Positions 38,053 through 47,641 of a stretch of 64,000 nucleotides of DNA are shown here, piece by piece. The notes under the pieces were generated by a model. That model was not told where the DNA came from and made no database searches. It saw only the letters and a list, made by a program, of their open reading frames with translations. Position 1 is the stretch's first letter. Each line of letters begins with the position of its first letter. The DNA comes from Chloroflexus sp. Y-396-1. Its GTDB lineage: Bacteria; Chloroflexota; Chloroflexia; Chloroflexales; Chloroflexaceae. The stretch spans positions 434,001 to 498,000 of the forward strand of contig NZ_KI911784.1 in NCBI RefSeq assembly GCF_000516515.1. Direction: 5' to 3'. The position numbers and the translations under genes are program-made.

Positions 38053-38340
38053 AGCGCAGAGAGTATAGACGGGTGAGCGATCAATGTCAAGCGATCCAGG
38101 TTTTTCCCTACTAGGCAGTGGTGAAAAGAGGAGAGGAGAGTGAGCGGGCAGGGCAGGCTACACCCTCGCCCCCACGGGCAGCGAAAGCTAGGGCGATGGT
38201 GACCACCTGCATCTGCCAAGACACGGGCCCGCGCTCCCAGGTAACCACATCAGGCAATGGTGACGGGAGAAGAGAGAAGTGAGCAGGAAGGGCGGGTTAC
38301 ATAGATCGTACACCTCGTATCCAACAAGCCCGAATATGGT
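38053..38340. repeat. Spacer with two related short repeats
   Basis: Two similar stretches (about 38110-38155 and 38255-38300) share GGCAGTGGTGA-like, AGAGGAGAG-like and GTGAGCGGGCAGGGC / GTGAGCAGGAAGGGC sequences. GGCCCGCGCTCCCAG occurs between them and again near 8333. No gene is seen. Confidence 0.4.
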
Positions 38341-38937
38341 TCATGGTACGTGCGAAACACCGTTGCGCCGTAATTTTGCTTCGCGCCAAACCCGTACTGC
38401 ACCGCGAATGAAACGGAAGGCAACGAACCCCAGGATCAGGGCAATAATCAGTGCCAGGATCGGTAAGAAGATCGCCAGCAGGCTAAGCACAAACGATAGC
38501 GCGTCTTCCAGAAAACTCACAAAAGGATTAGCAGTACCACCGGTTGCAGCAGTCACCGCCGGGCGGATACTGGTACGTGCGCTCTGTGTGCCCGTGGCAG
38601 CAATGATTGCAGCCACCGCAACAACTGCTGGATGAATAGAAACGGCGTCAGTTGCTGTAGCAAGCGCAACAATCGCTCCGGCAATCGGGCTGATGACCAG
38701 ACCAATGATATGGAGCACGCTATCGACCGCTGGAACTTTGTCACCGATAAAATCGATCAGCGCCAGTATTGCCAGCACAACCATCGTGATTGGATGACTG
38801 AGTAGATCAAACGGCTCGCTGAGCTGTATCAGACCCAACCGCGAAAGTACGCTGACGGTAAGAAGCGGGAGATAGGCATTGAGACCGGTAGCTGTCGCTA
38901 AACCCAGCGAACTCGCAAGTGCAATGATTGTCTCCAT
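38341..38937 (-). CDS. DUF4126 membrane protein
   Basis: This 198-residue protein has about five or six hydrophobic helices. It begins METIIALASSLGLATATGLN and contains AYLPLLTVSVLSRLG and ALIDFIGDKVPAVDS, which are characteristic of DUF4126 proteins. The function is unknown. It has a normal length for the family and stands between spacers. Confidence 0.82.
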   Translation of the reverse strand: METIIALASSLGLATATGLNAYLPLLTVSVLSRLGLIQLSEPFDLLSHPITMVVLAILALIDFIGDKVPAVDSVLHIIGLVISPIAGAIVALATATDAVSIHPAVVAVAAIIAATGTQSARTSIRPAVTAATGGTANPFVSFLEDALSFVLSLLAIFLPILALIIALILGFVAFRFIRGAVRVWREAKLRRNGVSHVP

Positions 38938-39039
38938 ACGAATACTCCAGGGTCACGGATTCCATCAATCGCCGCCTACACCTTACAGAGCGCGTCGGCA
39001 AGTCTCTACGCTCTTTCCCATTTTGAGTGAGAAAGCGAG

Positions 39040-39185
39040 ATCGGGCCACTCAAGTTTTTAGTGTCTGTGCTACAGAGCACGCCCGACCTTTCACCCAGTT
39101 TTACATATACATACAAAAAGGAGGAAGAGGAGCTTGAGACAGGTTGGCAACCCACCTCTCCCACTCACTCCGCTCGAACGAGCTG
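39040..39185. repeat. Dispersed repeat family D, copy 2
   Basis: It parallels 29495-29690: TGTGCTACAGAGCACGCC, GAGGAAGAGG and AGACAGGTTGG in the same order. It lies in a 644-bp gene-free spacer (38938-39581); a family C-like block (GGGATATTTCGGATAGGTTC) occurs near 39540. Confidence 0.5.
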
Positions 39186-39581
39186 AAAAACCCTGGTGTC
39201 CCGAAGCTATGTCACTGTCACAGCCGGTTGTAAACCAACAACGCACGTCGCAGTCATCAATTAACATTGTAGCTCATGCTGTCATTCACGCCACTATTCT
39301 ATTGAACGCTCAACGATAACAAAAAGTTGCAGAATGATGCGACCTACGCTTGCATCAGCACTATCTGGTACGATGAATGTCCTGCACCATCTTAAGGCAG
39401 AAAAAGCATCGCCGTCCTTGGCATACACATAGGTCAGACAAAGTTGTGAGATACTTTTGAGTGACGAGCGCCGCGACGCTGCACCCCAGCACCACCTTAC
39501 CGTAGAAGCGGTGCACGAACCGGCCCTCTTTCGACAACGGGATATTTCGGATAGGTTCAAAGAACAGTACCTGGAGATGCT

Positions 39582-41453
39582 ATGACTGGTCCAATTCACC
39601 GTCGATCTCGATCATCAGTCGCTCGGCTGCAACCAAAGCACTGGCGGCAATGGATCGGTGAGGCGCGTCAGACGTTATCCAACATTCCGGCCGCCTTTCG
39701 CCTGGTCTGGCAAGCCGATCGCAGGCATACCACTGTGATGGCAATCATCACCCTGTTAGCGGCAGGCTTACCATTAGCACAAGCGTATGTTGCGCAGCAG
39801 ATTGTTGACGCAGTGGTTGCAGCAATACGACAAGGGCTCGACACACTAACCGGTCTGGAACAGACGCTACCATGGCTGTTGAGTGAGTTTGGACTGATAA
39901 CAGCAGGGGCAGCGTTCATGCAGGTTCGATCATTGAGTGAGCATATCTTGAACGCACGCTTGAGCAATCTGATTAACGTTGCGATCATGCGAAAAGCACT
40001 ATTGCTCGATCTGCACTATTTTGAAGACTCCCAATATTATGACAAGTTGCAAAATGCACGACGGGAAACGAACTGGCGTGCGATGGCAATGGTCAACACC
40101 GTATTTAGCGCCATTCAGCACATATTGACATTGATCTCATTCACGACCAGCCTGCTCTGGTTTAGTCCGCTGATAGCACTGATTTTGTTTGGTGCGACGA
40201 TCCCTGCCTTCCTCGCCCAGACCCATTTCAGTCGGCTCCGCTTTCGTTTGCTGACCTGGCATGCACCGGAGTTTCGGCACATGCAATACCTCGAATATCT
40301 GTTGACCGTCGATACTGCGGCGAAAGAGGTCAAGCTCTTCGGGTTAGGTGAACCACTGATCGCACGCCATCAAGATCAGTTCCAGCGCTTCTTTCACGAA
40401 GATGCTACGCTGGCCAGGAAACGATCACTGATCAGCATGTGGTGGGGGATGGTCGCTAGCGCCGGTTATTACGCCGCGTATGGCTGGCTGATCTGGCAAA
40501 CAGTAGCCGGCGTGATCACGATTGGCGGTATGACCTTCTACCTCACCATTTTTCAGCGAAGCCAGTCGATCGTGCAAACGCTCTTTAGTAATCTGGCTCA
40601 GCTCTACGAAGGCGGATTATTCCTGAACAACCTCTTTGATTTTCTTGCTCTGGAGCCACGCATATCAGACGGGCGCAATCTGCCGGTACCTCGCCCGATC
40701 CGACAGGGGATCGAATTTCGCAATGTCAGCTTCCGCTATCCAGATCGGGCTGAGTGGGCGTTACGCGACATCAACCTGCACATTGCACCGGGTGAGAAAA
40801 TCGCGCTCGTTGGCGCGAATGGAGCAGGTAAAACGACCCTGATTAAATTGCTGACCCGTCTCTACGATCCAACTGAAGGCCAGATTCTGCTTGATGGTGT
40901 TGATCTGCGCGACTACAATCTTCATGAACTTCGGCAACGTATCGGAGTCATTTTTCAGGATTTTGTCCGCTATCAGGCTACAGCACGTGAGAATATCGGG
41001 TTTGGCCAGATTGAAGAGGTTGCGAATGAAGCAAGGGTGCGAGCGGCGGCTGAACGCGGTGGCGCCGACGAGATCGTGCGTCGCTTAGCAAATGGCTACG
41101 ACACCATGCTGGGACGTTGGTTTGAAAACGGTGCCGAGCTATCCGGTGGTCAGTGGCAAAAGATCGCGTTGGGGCGTGCTTTTATGCGCGATAGTGAGGT
41201 CTTGGTGCTCGATGAGCCAACGGCGGCCCTTGATGCTGAACAAGAGTATGAAATCTTTCAGCGCTTTCGGGATTTAACAGCCGGGCGGATTGCGGTGTTG
41301 ATCAGCCATCGCTTTTCAACAGTACGGATGGCGGACCGGATTGTTGTGCTCGACAATGGCCGTATTATCGAAACAGGCACTCATCAGGAGCTGGTGGCAG
41401 CCAACGGAATGTACGCCCGTTTGTTTCATCTTCAGGCTGCCGGATACCGGTAA
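39582..41453 (+). CDS. ABC exporter (fused membrane and ATPase domains)
   Basis: This 623-residue half-transporter has an N-terminal six-helix exporter domain (about 50-350) and a C-terminal nucleotide-binding domain with Walker A VGANGAGKTTL, Q-loop VIFQDFVRY, signature ELSGGQWQKIALGRAF, Walker B VLVLDEPTAALDAEQE and H-loop ISHRF. The QWQKIALGRAFMRD form of the signature is common in peptide/lantibiotic and lipid exporters. No substrate gene is adjacent. It probably works as a homodimer. Confidence 0.9.
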   Translation: MTGPIHRRSRSSVARLQPKHWRQWIGEARQTLSNIPAAFRLVWQADRRHTTVMAIITLLAAGLPLAQAYVAQQIVDAVVAAIRQGLDTLTGLEQTLPWLLSEFGLITAGAAFMQVRSLSEHILNARLSNLINVAIMRKALLLDLHYFEDSQYYDKLQNARRETNWRAMAMVNTVFSAIQHILTLISFTTSLLWFSPLIALILFGATIPAFLAQTHFSRLRFRLLTWHAPEFRHMQYLEYLLTVDTAAKEVKLFGLGEPLIARHQDQFQRFFHEDATLARKRSLISMWWGMVASAGYYAAYGWLIWQTVAGVITIGGMTFYLTIFQRSQSIVQTLFSNLAQLYEGGLFLNNLFDFLALEPRISDGRNLPVPRPIRQGIEFRNVSFRYPDRAEWALRDINLHIAPGEKIALVGANGAGKTTLIKLLTRLYDPTEGQILLDGVDLRDYNLHELRQRIGVIFQDFVRYQATARENIGFGQIEEVANEARVRAAAERGGADEIVRRLANGYDTMLGRWFENGAELSGGQWQKIALGRAFMRDSEVLVLDEPTAALDAEQEYEIFQRFRDLTAGRIAVLISHRFSTVRMADRIVVLDNGRIIETGTHQELVAANGMYARLFHLQAAGYR

Positions 41454-41649
41454 CTCTTTTTGGCCTGAACTGCTCGATGGCAGCGAAAATGAGAGCGTTG
41501 CTAAAAGGTGTTTCGCAATGTCCTCACCTTCCCCTTGGGCTTTTCAGTGTTATCAGGTTTTGGTCATGTTTACCAATGGATATCTTTGACACGCAGTCCT
41601 ATCTCCGATCCACAGGGTTCCCTTGGGCACAGGCTGCTGGCCTAGGTCG

Positions 41650-41795
41650 GACAGGTATGCTGGTAAGGACATTGCAACGGGCGGGGTGGGAACCCGTCCC
41701 GCCGTGGGTTCCCTGGGTGCGCGGGTCCTGGCCCGCATCAGACAGGTATGCTGGTAAGGACATTACAACGGACGGGGTGGGAACCCGCCTTTACC
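41650..41795 (+). repeat. 91-bp tandem duplication
   Basis: The block GACAGGTATGCTGGTAAGGA with its sequel ACATTRCAACGG-CGGGGTGGGAACCCG occurs at 41650 and again 91 bp later at 41741. Between them is a GGTGCGCGGGTCCTGGCCCGC segment like those near 27432 and 56510. The spacer 41454-41919 has no gene. Confidence 0.7.
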
Positions 41796-41919
41796 AGGCA
41801 GGAACGGACATCATCGGCGAGACAAGCAGGGGGTTGGACGGTGCACGGTCGGAACAGAGTTCAGCGTGCGTTCAAAACCTTCGCTTGCCAACTTGCGCTG
41901 CGCCAAAACCGATCACAAC

Positions 41920-43041
41920 CTATCGCACATAAGCCTGCATTGCTTCGCCAAAGGCACGCTCGGCAGCAGCAGCTCGTCGGAGCAGATCGGTGACCGATCC
42001 TGATTGCGGATCGCTAGCCACCTGTTCGTAGCGTGTCGCCGCTTCTTCAAGATAAGCGGCAGCCTGCACCAACGTTGTATCAGCAGCAAATCGCTCGCGC
42101 AAAAATGCAGCATTATCGTGGCGGAATCGGGCCGTGGTGGCAAACAACTCGCCGAGCTGAGCAGAATTCACTCGCTTTTGTTCGATCTTCTCAATCAGTC
42201 GTTCGAGCGCAACGACTCCCGACGTTGGACCGTACTGATCTGCGCCAAGCGTGACTCGCGCTAATTGCTGCCAGATCGGCTTGAAATCACTGACCGGCGC
42301 AACAGGCGTAAAGACAGTCAGGTTGTACCGCCACGGATAGCCAAAAACCGCCGCCTGAGATTCCATTGCGGCCAGCAGTTGCGCGTGAGTTCGATACAAA
42401 CCGTCGGCCCCCGCCGGATATTGACCGGGCTGACAGGGAGCCGGAGAGAGGCAGACTGTCTCGTAGACAAAAAAACCGTCTTGGTCGTAACCTGCCAGTA
42501 TGTCGCTATGCGCGACAAAGGTGGGATGGTCGTATAGCCGACCCATATCAAGTGCAACTCGCACCGGATATCCTTGAGCAATAAATGAACGCGCTGCTGC
42601 AATCCACAGATCAGGGTCATCTGTCACATAGTACTGACGTTTCAGACCTAGGTACGGCGCTGCCACGAGCATGCCGATTTCCGGGTCTTGACCGAAGGGA
42701 ATGAGCTCATCACTATCGGGAATAGTGGTAAAACCGTAAGTAAAGGCCATCAGCAGATCAATTGCCGGTCGCGGCTGGTGATTCCCGTGCTGAGCAGCAA
42801 TCATCTGTAGACTGGTTGACTGACAAACCGGCAAATCGGCAGCGATCCAGGGCATATCCTGGAGGGTGCTTGCAGCAGGAGCAGGCTGAATATCGGCTGC
42901 GGTCAGGTAGCGAGCTCGATAGACGCTTTGGTAGTAGTACGATAACATCGCCTTCGTCAGCAGCGGCCAGCCAACAACAATACTGATGCCAACTACCACA
43001 ACGATCCCGCCGAGAATGACCGTGATACGACGCCAGTGCAT
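41920..43041 (-). CDS. Membrane-anchored BtrH/C39-like papain-fold protein
   Basis: This 373-residue protein has a single N-terminal helix (ITVILGGIVVVVGISIVVGW), so most of it should lie outside the membrane. The body contains LPVCQSTSLQMIAAQHG, with a candidate nucleophilic Cys, and later FVAHSDILAGYDQDGFFVYE with a candidate His. This order is typical of the C39/BtrH papain-like fold. The C-terminal third is helical (VALERLIEKIEQKR, AAAYLEEAATRYEQVA). Hydrolytic or acyl-transfer activity is inferred from the Cys/His pair; the substrate is unknown. It is leftward and not tightly linked to neighbours. Confidence 0.65.
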   Translation of the reverse strand: MHWRRITVILGGIVVVVGISIVVGWPLLTKAMLSYYYQSVYRARYLTAADIQPAPAASTLQDMPWIAADLPVCQSTSLQMIAAQHGNHQPRPAIDLLMAFTYGFTTIPDSDELIPFGQDPEIGMLVAAPYLGLKRQYYVTDDPDLWIAAARSFIAQGYPVRVALDMGRLYDHPTFVAHSDILAGYDQDGFFVYETVCLSPAPCQPGQYPAGADGLYRTHAQLLAAMESQAAVFGYPWRYNLTVFTPVAPVSDFKPIWQQLARVTLGADQYGPTSGVVALERLIEKIEQKRVNSAQLGELFATTARFRHDNAAFLRERFAADTTLVQAAAYLEEAATRYEQVASDPQSGSVTDLLRRAAAAERAFGEAMQAYVR

Positions 43042-43166
43042 AATCTCTCACTTACGCGACATCCTGATACCTGCCTAATCGTAGCATACACCTGAATATC
43101 CTTACACGATGAAGATATTCATCTGGCGAGATCAAATCACTACCGACGCCGAGAATATCACGCAAG

Positions 43167-43349
43167 CTAACTTTCGTGACGTTGCCGCAGGGGCTTGATC
43201 CGCTGCACCTGATGATTGGCAGGCAAGGTATCAGATTGACGACGCGACCGCCGCCATGGGGCACAACATGCGACCAAAAACCAAGCTAGACCGGCAATCA
43301 CGAGCACTAACAGCCCCTGAACGAGGGTCATGAGACCGGCTACCTCCAT
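43167..43349 (-). CDS. Small single-helix membrane protein
   Basis: This is a 60-residue frame starting at ATG 43349 with GGAGGT exactly 6 bp upstream. It has one hydrophobic helix (LMTLVQGLLVLVIAGLAWFLVACC) followed by a basic tail (APWRRSRRQ). No family is recognised. The strong ribosome site and membrane-plus-basic-tail layout support a real gene. Confidence 0.5.
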   Translation of the reverse strand: MEVAGLMTLVQGLLVLVIAGLAWFLVACCAPWRRSRRQSDTLPANHQVQRIKPLRQRHES

Positions 43350-43447
43350 AGACGTACCTCCGTAATCTGACGTTGAGGATGGTCTTACTCGTAGAATAAG
43401 TATATGCTAATAAAAAGATTTTGTAAACCAGTAAGTGTGTAAATTCC

Positions 43448-44341
43448 TCAACGGATGACCATCCACCAGAGGTAACCGGCAATATGGGCCAACATCAAAA
43501 CCACCATCGTCGCGGCCCCAGCAACAGGCGAATCAGTACGGGTCAGGCGGAACGCGGTATACAGCCCAACCGGCAGCGTTGCAACAACAGATAGCACCAC
43601 GGTAGGCGGTACCAGCCATGGACTGAAACATACCGGCAATCCATAGGCCAGGAGCAGACTCGCCCACCACCACCAGCGCACCTTTTTGCCATAGATCACG
43701 GCAAGCGTGTATTTCCCTACCTGAGCATCGGCGTGCCGGTCTGCCCAGTGCACACCAATGATGCAGACCAATGCAGCAGCAACTATCGGGAGCAGTTGCA
43801 GATAGACGCGCAGTGGCGGCACGCCATGCGCACAGGCGTAAGCCATGAGCGGCATTAACAAGCCGCCAAGGAGAGCATTCGTCAACTCGCCCCAGCCGCG
43901 TCGTTCAAGTGCGGCCGGTGGTACCGAATACAACCAGCCACCGAGCAAGCCAAGCGTGAGGATGATCCCGGCAACCACGGGGATCGCCTCCGTTACAACC
44001 GCCCATACGCCGAAAAGGATGGTTAAAAGACTCACCACCAACGCCGCCCGTAGCGCCAATGCTCGATCCGCAAAACCAGCCGCAATCGCTCCGCTGCCAC
44101 CAGACATACCGGTATGACGAGCCAGCGCATCGGTATCGGCATCAGCGTATTCATCGGCATAGTGAGCAGCCAGATTTGCCAACATCGTCAGCACTAAACC
44201 GACCGCTTGCGGTTGCCAGGCTACCGGCCCATCGGCGGCAGCAATAGCAACTCCTACCGCATACGCCAACACACCGCTCGGCAGAATAAGCGGACGACTC
44301 ATCAGCCATAAGCCGTAGAGTTTTGTTGAGAGGGAAGCCAT
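43448..44341 (-). CDS. UbiA-family prenyltransferase (MenA-like)
   Basis: This 297-residue polytopic enzyme has about eight or nine helices and the two Asp-rich prenyl-diphosphate motifs: NLAAHYADEYADADTD and a second at VHWADRHADAQVGKYTL. The family attaches prenyl chains to aromatic acceptors; the overall pattern is nearest to 1,4-dihydroxy-2-naphthoate polyprenyltransferase (menaquinone synthesis). Other UbiA roles such as chlorophyll or heme side chains are less likely. The start at 44341 fits the family N-terminus (LSTKLYGLWLMSRPL); an upstream extension is unsupported. It stands alone. Confidence 0.8.
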   Translation of the reverse strand: MASLSTKLYGLWLMSRPLILPSGVLAYAVGVAIAAADGPVAWQPQAVGLVLTMLANLAAHYADEYADADTDALARHTGMSGGSGAIAAGFADRALALRAALVVSLLTILFGVWAVVTEAIPVVAGIILTLGLLGGWLYSVPPAALERRGWGELTNALLGGLLMPLMAYACAHGVPPLRVYLQLLPIVAAALVCIIGVHWADRHADAQVGKYTLAVIYGKKVRWWWWASLLLAYGLPVCFSPWLVPPTVVLSVVATLPVGLYTAFRLTRTDSPVAGAATMVVLMLAHIAGYLWWMVIR

Positions 44342-44632
44342 CGCAAACAACCTCTGAAATATTTGCAGGCGTCGAAGAGCGAGAAGATAAAGACACTGTA
44401 TCATCAGTGGCACCTCTAAATCGGCAGAGAAGTACGAGGAGAGAAGTGCATTTCAACACGCGCTCGCCGAACATGGTCACCCATCATGTCGCAATCCAGG
44501 GCAGAGGCCATAGACTGCCACCTGCACAACAGACACCCTCTCAGCGAATTCTAACCCTCCCTTGAGCAAATCTTGAACTTCGTGCTCCATACTAATACAG
44601 GCAAACGTTTTCTTAACCAGAGAGGTGACACG

Positions 44633-45181
44633 ATGCGTCGCATGTTTTTCCTGCTGCTCCTGAGCCTTGCTGCGTGTAGCCAGGCACCCGCCCCAACACC
44701 AATGAGCGGGATGGATCACTCAACAATGAACATGCCTTCTGCTAATGTGCCGTATGATGCACTATTCATCGATAGCATGATCGTCCACCACGAGGGCGCA
44801 GTAACAATGGCCCGCCAAGCTTTGCAAGAGAGTCAACGTCCTGAGATTCGGCAACTGGCAGAAGCAATTATCGCTACTCAGGAAGCAGAAGTTGCCCAAA
44901 TGAAAGCCTGGCGTCAGATGTGGTATCCAGATTTGCCACCAACGGGCGGTATGGCAATGGAGATGGGGCCGATGACGGTAGCTGAAGGCGATGCACCTTT
45001 TGACCAACGCTTTATCAAGGCCATGATCCCGCATCATGAGGGTGCTATTGCGATGGCGCGTGATGCGCTACAAAACGCCGAACATGCTGAAATAAAAGAA
45101 CTGGCACGTGCTATCATGACAGCACAAGAGGCCGAGATTCGTCAGATGCAAGAATGGTTACACACTTGGTTCAATCAGTAG
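44633..45181 (+). CDS. DUF305 lipoprotein
   Basis: This 182-residue protein starts at ATG 44633 behind AGAGGTGA. The N-terminal lipoprotein signal ends in a LAAC lipobox (LLLLSLAACSQ). Two DUF305 ferritin-like halves follow, each with the metal-binding type motif: DSMIVHHEGAVTMA and KAMIPHHEGAIAMA, plus a Met-rich region (GGMAMEMGPMT). DUF305 proteins are often linked to copper; here the His/Met content suggests metal binding outside the membrane. It is a monocistron upstream of a two-component system. Confidence 0.88.
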   Translation: MRRMFFLLLLSLAACSQAPAPTPMSGMDHSTMNMPSANVPYDALFIDSMIVHHEGAVTMARQALQESQRPEIRQLAEAIIATQEAEVAQMKAWRQMWYPDLPPTGGMAMEMGPMTVAEGDAPFDQRFIKAMIPHHEGAIAMARDALQNAEHAEIKELARAIMTAQEAEIRQMQEWLHTWFNQ

Positions 45182-45414
45182 CAATACACCGGAGAGAAGG
45201 GACTCCTATATTCTTTACTCGATTTCGCAGACTTCGAGCCTGCATCCGAGATAAGTGGGTAGAACTAGTGCAAGCGCAGCGTCATACACTGGGGGCGGAT
45301 TTGGAACCCGCCCCGCCAGTGTGGTGACGGGTATGATCGGCAAGCAATGCTATTCTGGCGATAGCGCGAACGACTAAGGGGACGTGGCTGCTGGCAACTG
45401 GCGGCAAAGCATGT

Positions 45415-45618
<204 letters not shown>

Positions 45619-45661
45619 AAGTCATGTTTCAAACACGCTCATAGCAACAAGCATAGCACCT

Positions 45662-46357
45662 ATGACCGCACCGGTAATCTTAATTGTCGATGATGAGAAG
45701 CGCCTGCGCGAACTGGTGGAGCAGTACTTGATTCAGGCCGGCTTTCGTGTCTTCCAGGCTACCGATGGTGTTACCGCACTTACCCAGGCCCGAATGCTAC
45801 ACCCTGACCTGATCATCCTCGATCTTATGCTGCCAGGGCTCGACGGTTTTGAGGTGTGTCGTCATCTGCACACCTTTTCTGATGCCTATATCTTGATGCT
45901 AACTGCCAGAGCAGAGGAGGTTGATCGGATCAGCGGATTGGAGATCGGTGCTGATGATTACCTCGTCAAACCGTTCTCTCCCCGTGAACTCGTTGCCCGA
46001 ATACGAGCACTGTTGCGCCGACCACGGCACATTATGGATAAAGGTACGCCACGAACCATTACGGTTGGACCTTTGTCCATCGATTGTGATGCGCATACTG
46101 TCACATTAGATGGCGAAGCGATCAATCTGACACCATTAGAGTATCGCCTCTTAACTATACTGGCAACAGCACCCGGACGAGTCTTTTCGCGTGCTCAATT
46201 GCTCGACCACGTGTGGGGAAACGACTACTTTGGCGATGAACACGTTTTAGAAGTCCATATTGCGAATTTGCGAAAAAAGCTTGGCGACGATCCAGCACGA
46301 CCGCGGTTTATCTTTACCGTGCGCAGTATAGGATATCGATTTGGGGCGCGACCGTGA
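45662..46357 (+). CDS. OmpR-family response regulator
   Basis: This 231-residue regulator has a receiver domain (ILIVDDEKRLREL, phospho-Asp54 in IILDLMLPGLDG, Lys in YLVKPFSPREL) and a C-terminal winged helix (INLTPLEYRLLTILA, GRVFSRAQLLDHVWG, VLEVHIANLRKKLG). It should bind DNA as a phosphorylated dimer. The stop overlaps a GTG (46354) that is the likely original start of the downstream kinase, so the pair is an operon. Confidence 0.93.
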   Translation: MTAPVILIVDDEKRLRELVEQYLIQAGFRVFQATDGVTALTQARMLHPDLIILDLMLPGLDGFEVCRHLHTFSDAYILMLTARAEEVDRISGLEIGADDYLVKPFSPRELVARIRALLRRPRHIMDKGTPRTITVGPLSIDCDAHTVTLDGEAINLTPLEYRLLTILATAPGRVFSRAQLLDHVWGNDYFGDEHVLEVHIANLRKKLGDDPARPRFIFTVRSIGYRFGARP

Positions 46358-46399
46358 AAGACTGGCTAGCACGCGGCGGATTACGCCGCCGTTTATTAT

Positions 46400-47479
46400 T
46401 TGAGCATCGCTGCTGGGGCGATAACACTGTTAACAATCACGATCATTTTTGCACCGGGCTTACATGATCGACTGATGATCGCCTGGTTGGGACCACATTG
46501 GACAGACGCGGCTAATGCGGACATGGTGGAAATGGAACGAGCAACGAATGAAATCTTTACATTGGCTATGCTTCAAGCCCTGACTATCAGCAGTGGAGCA
46601 GCGATCATTGTAGCTGTCATTGTGAGTGTGGTGACATCACGACAGATCATGCAACCAATCGAGCATCTCTTGCAAATCACACGCCGAATTGCCACCGGCC
46701 ATTACAATGAACGAGTACCACTGCTTGGCGATCACGAACTGAAACGACTGGCAAGCCAATTTAACCTGATGGCAGCCGCATTGGAGCGTGCGGAACAACG
46801 TCGAATAGCGCTGATCGGTGATGTTGCCCACGAGCTACGTACCCCTCTGGCAACGATTGCCGGCTACATTGAAGGGATGCTCGATGGAGTGGTTGAGCCT
46901 GATGAAGCAACCTGGGCATTAGTGCTTGACGAAGTTTATCGCCTGCGCCGACTAACCAACGATTTGCAAGATTTATCGCGCCTCGAATCACACCAGATTG
47001 GATTGCACCTGGAACCGATAGCACCGATACACTTGATCGAGGCTGCATTAGCCCGCCTGAGACCACAATTTACTACGAAAGGTATTGCGCTTTCCGTACA
47101 GGTTTCTCCACATCTGCCACTGGTCTGGGCCGATCGTCATCGAATATTGCAGGTTTTGGTCAATTTGTTAGGAAATGCTCTGCAATATACACCAAACGGT
47201 GGACAGGTCATTATTAACGCCAATACCAATGGTGATACTGTGCGTTTCTGCGTTCGGGATACCGGCATCGGCATCGCTGCCGAACATCTTCCGCATCTCT
47301 TCGAGCGCTTCTACCGCGTCGATCCTTCTCGCACACGAGCAACCGGCGGCAGCGGGATCGGTCTCACCATCTGCAAGGCGTTAGTAGAATTGCATAGTGG
47401 ACACATCGGAGTCGCGAGTGACGGCCCAGGACAGGGCGCAACCTTCTGGTTTACCTTACCTTGCTGTAATCACTCATAG
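46400..47479 (+). CDS. Sensor histidine kinase with apparent N-terminal frameshift
   Basis: This membrane kinase has TM1 (SIAAGAITLLTITIIFAPGL), a short outside loop, TM2 (ALTISSGAAIIVAVIVSVV), HAMP (RQIMQPIEHLLQITRRIATG), HisKA with the phospho-His in DVAHELRTPLATIAGY, and HATPase (NLLGNALQYTP, DTGIGIAAEHL, GGSGIGLTI). The frame starts only at TTG 46400, right at TM1. The missing basic N-terminus (MKDWLARGGLRRRLLF) is present one frame away, from GTG 46354, which overlaps the regulator stop. A one-base shift near 46393-46402 would join them. This is a sequencing error, a recent mutation or recoding. From 46400 it is 359 residues. Confidence 0.85.
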   Translation: MSIAAGAITLLTITIIFAPGLHDRLMIAWLGPHWTDAANADMVEMERATNEIFTLAMLQALTISSGAAIIVAVIVSVVTSRQIMQPIEHLLQITRRIATGHYNERVPLLGDHELKRLASQFNLMAAALERAEQRRIALIGDVAHELRTPLATIAGYIEGMLDGVVEPDEATWALVLDEVYRLRRLTNDLQDLSRLESHQIGLHLEPIAPIHLIEAALARLRPQFTTKGIALSVQVSPHLPLVWADRHRILQVLVNLLGNALQYTPNGGQVIINANTNGDTVRFCVRDTGIGIAAEHLPHLFERFYRVDPSRTRATGGSGIGLTICKALVELHSGHIGVASDGPGQGATFWFTLPCCNHS

Positions 47480-47641
47480 CGTACCAGCAATCTGCACTTC
47501 TGCATCGTAGTTGTGCATTGACCAGGGGCTGAACGTAAGCCTCTTTGACAACATTACACGCTAATTGACAAAACATTGCATCGAGCGTATACTTGATGTG
47601 AGATATTCACATAGAACCATTTTTCGTGCACAATTTCTCTT

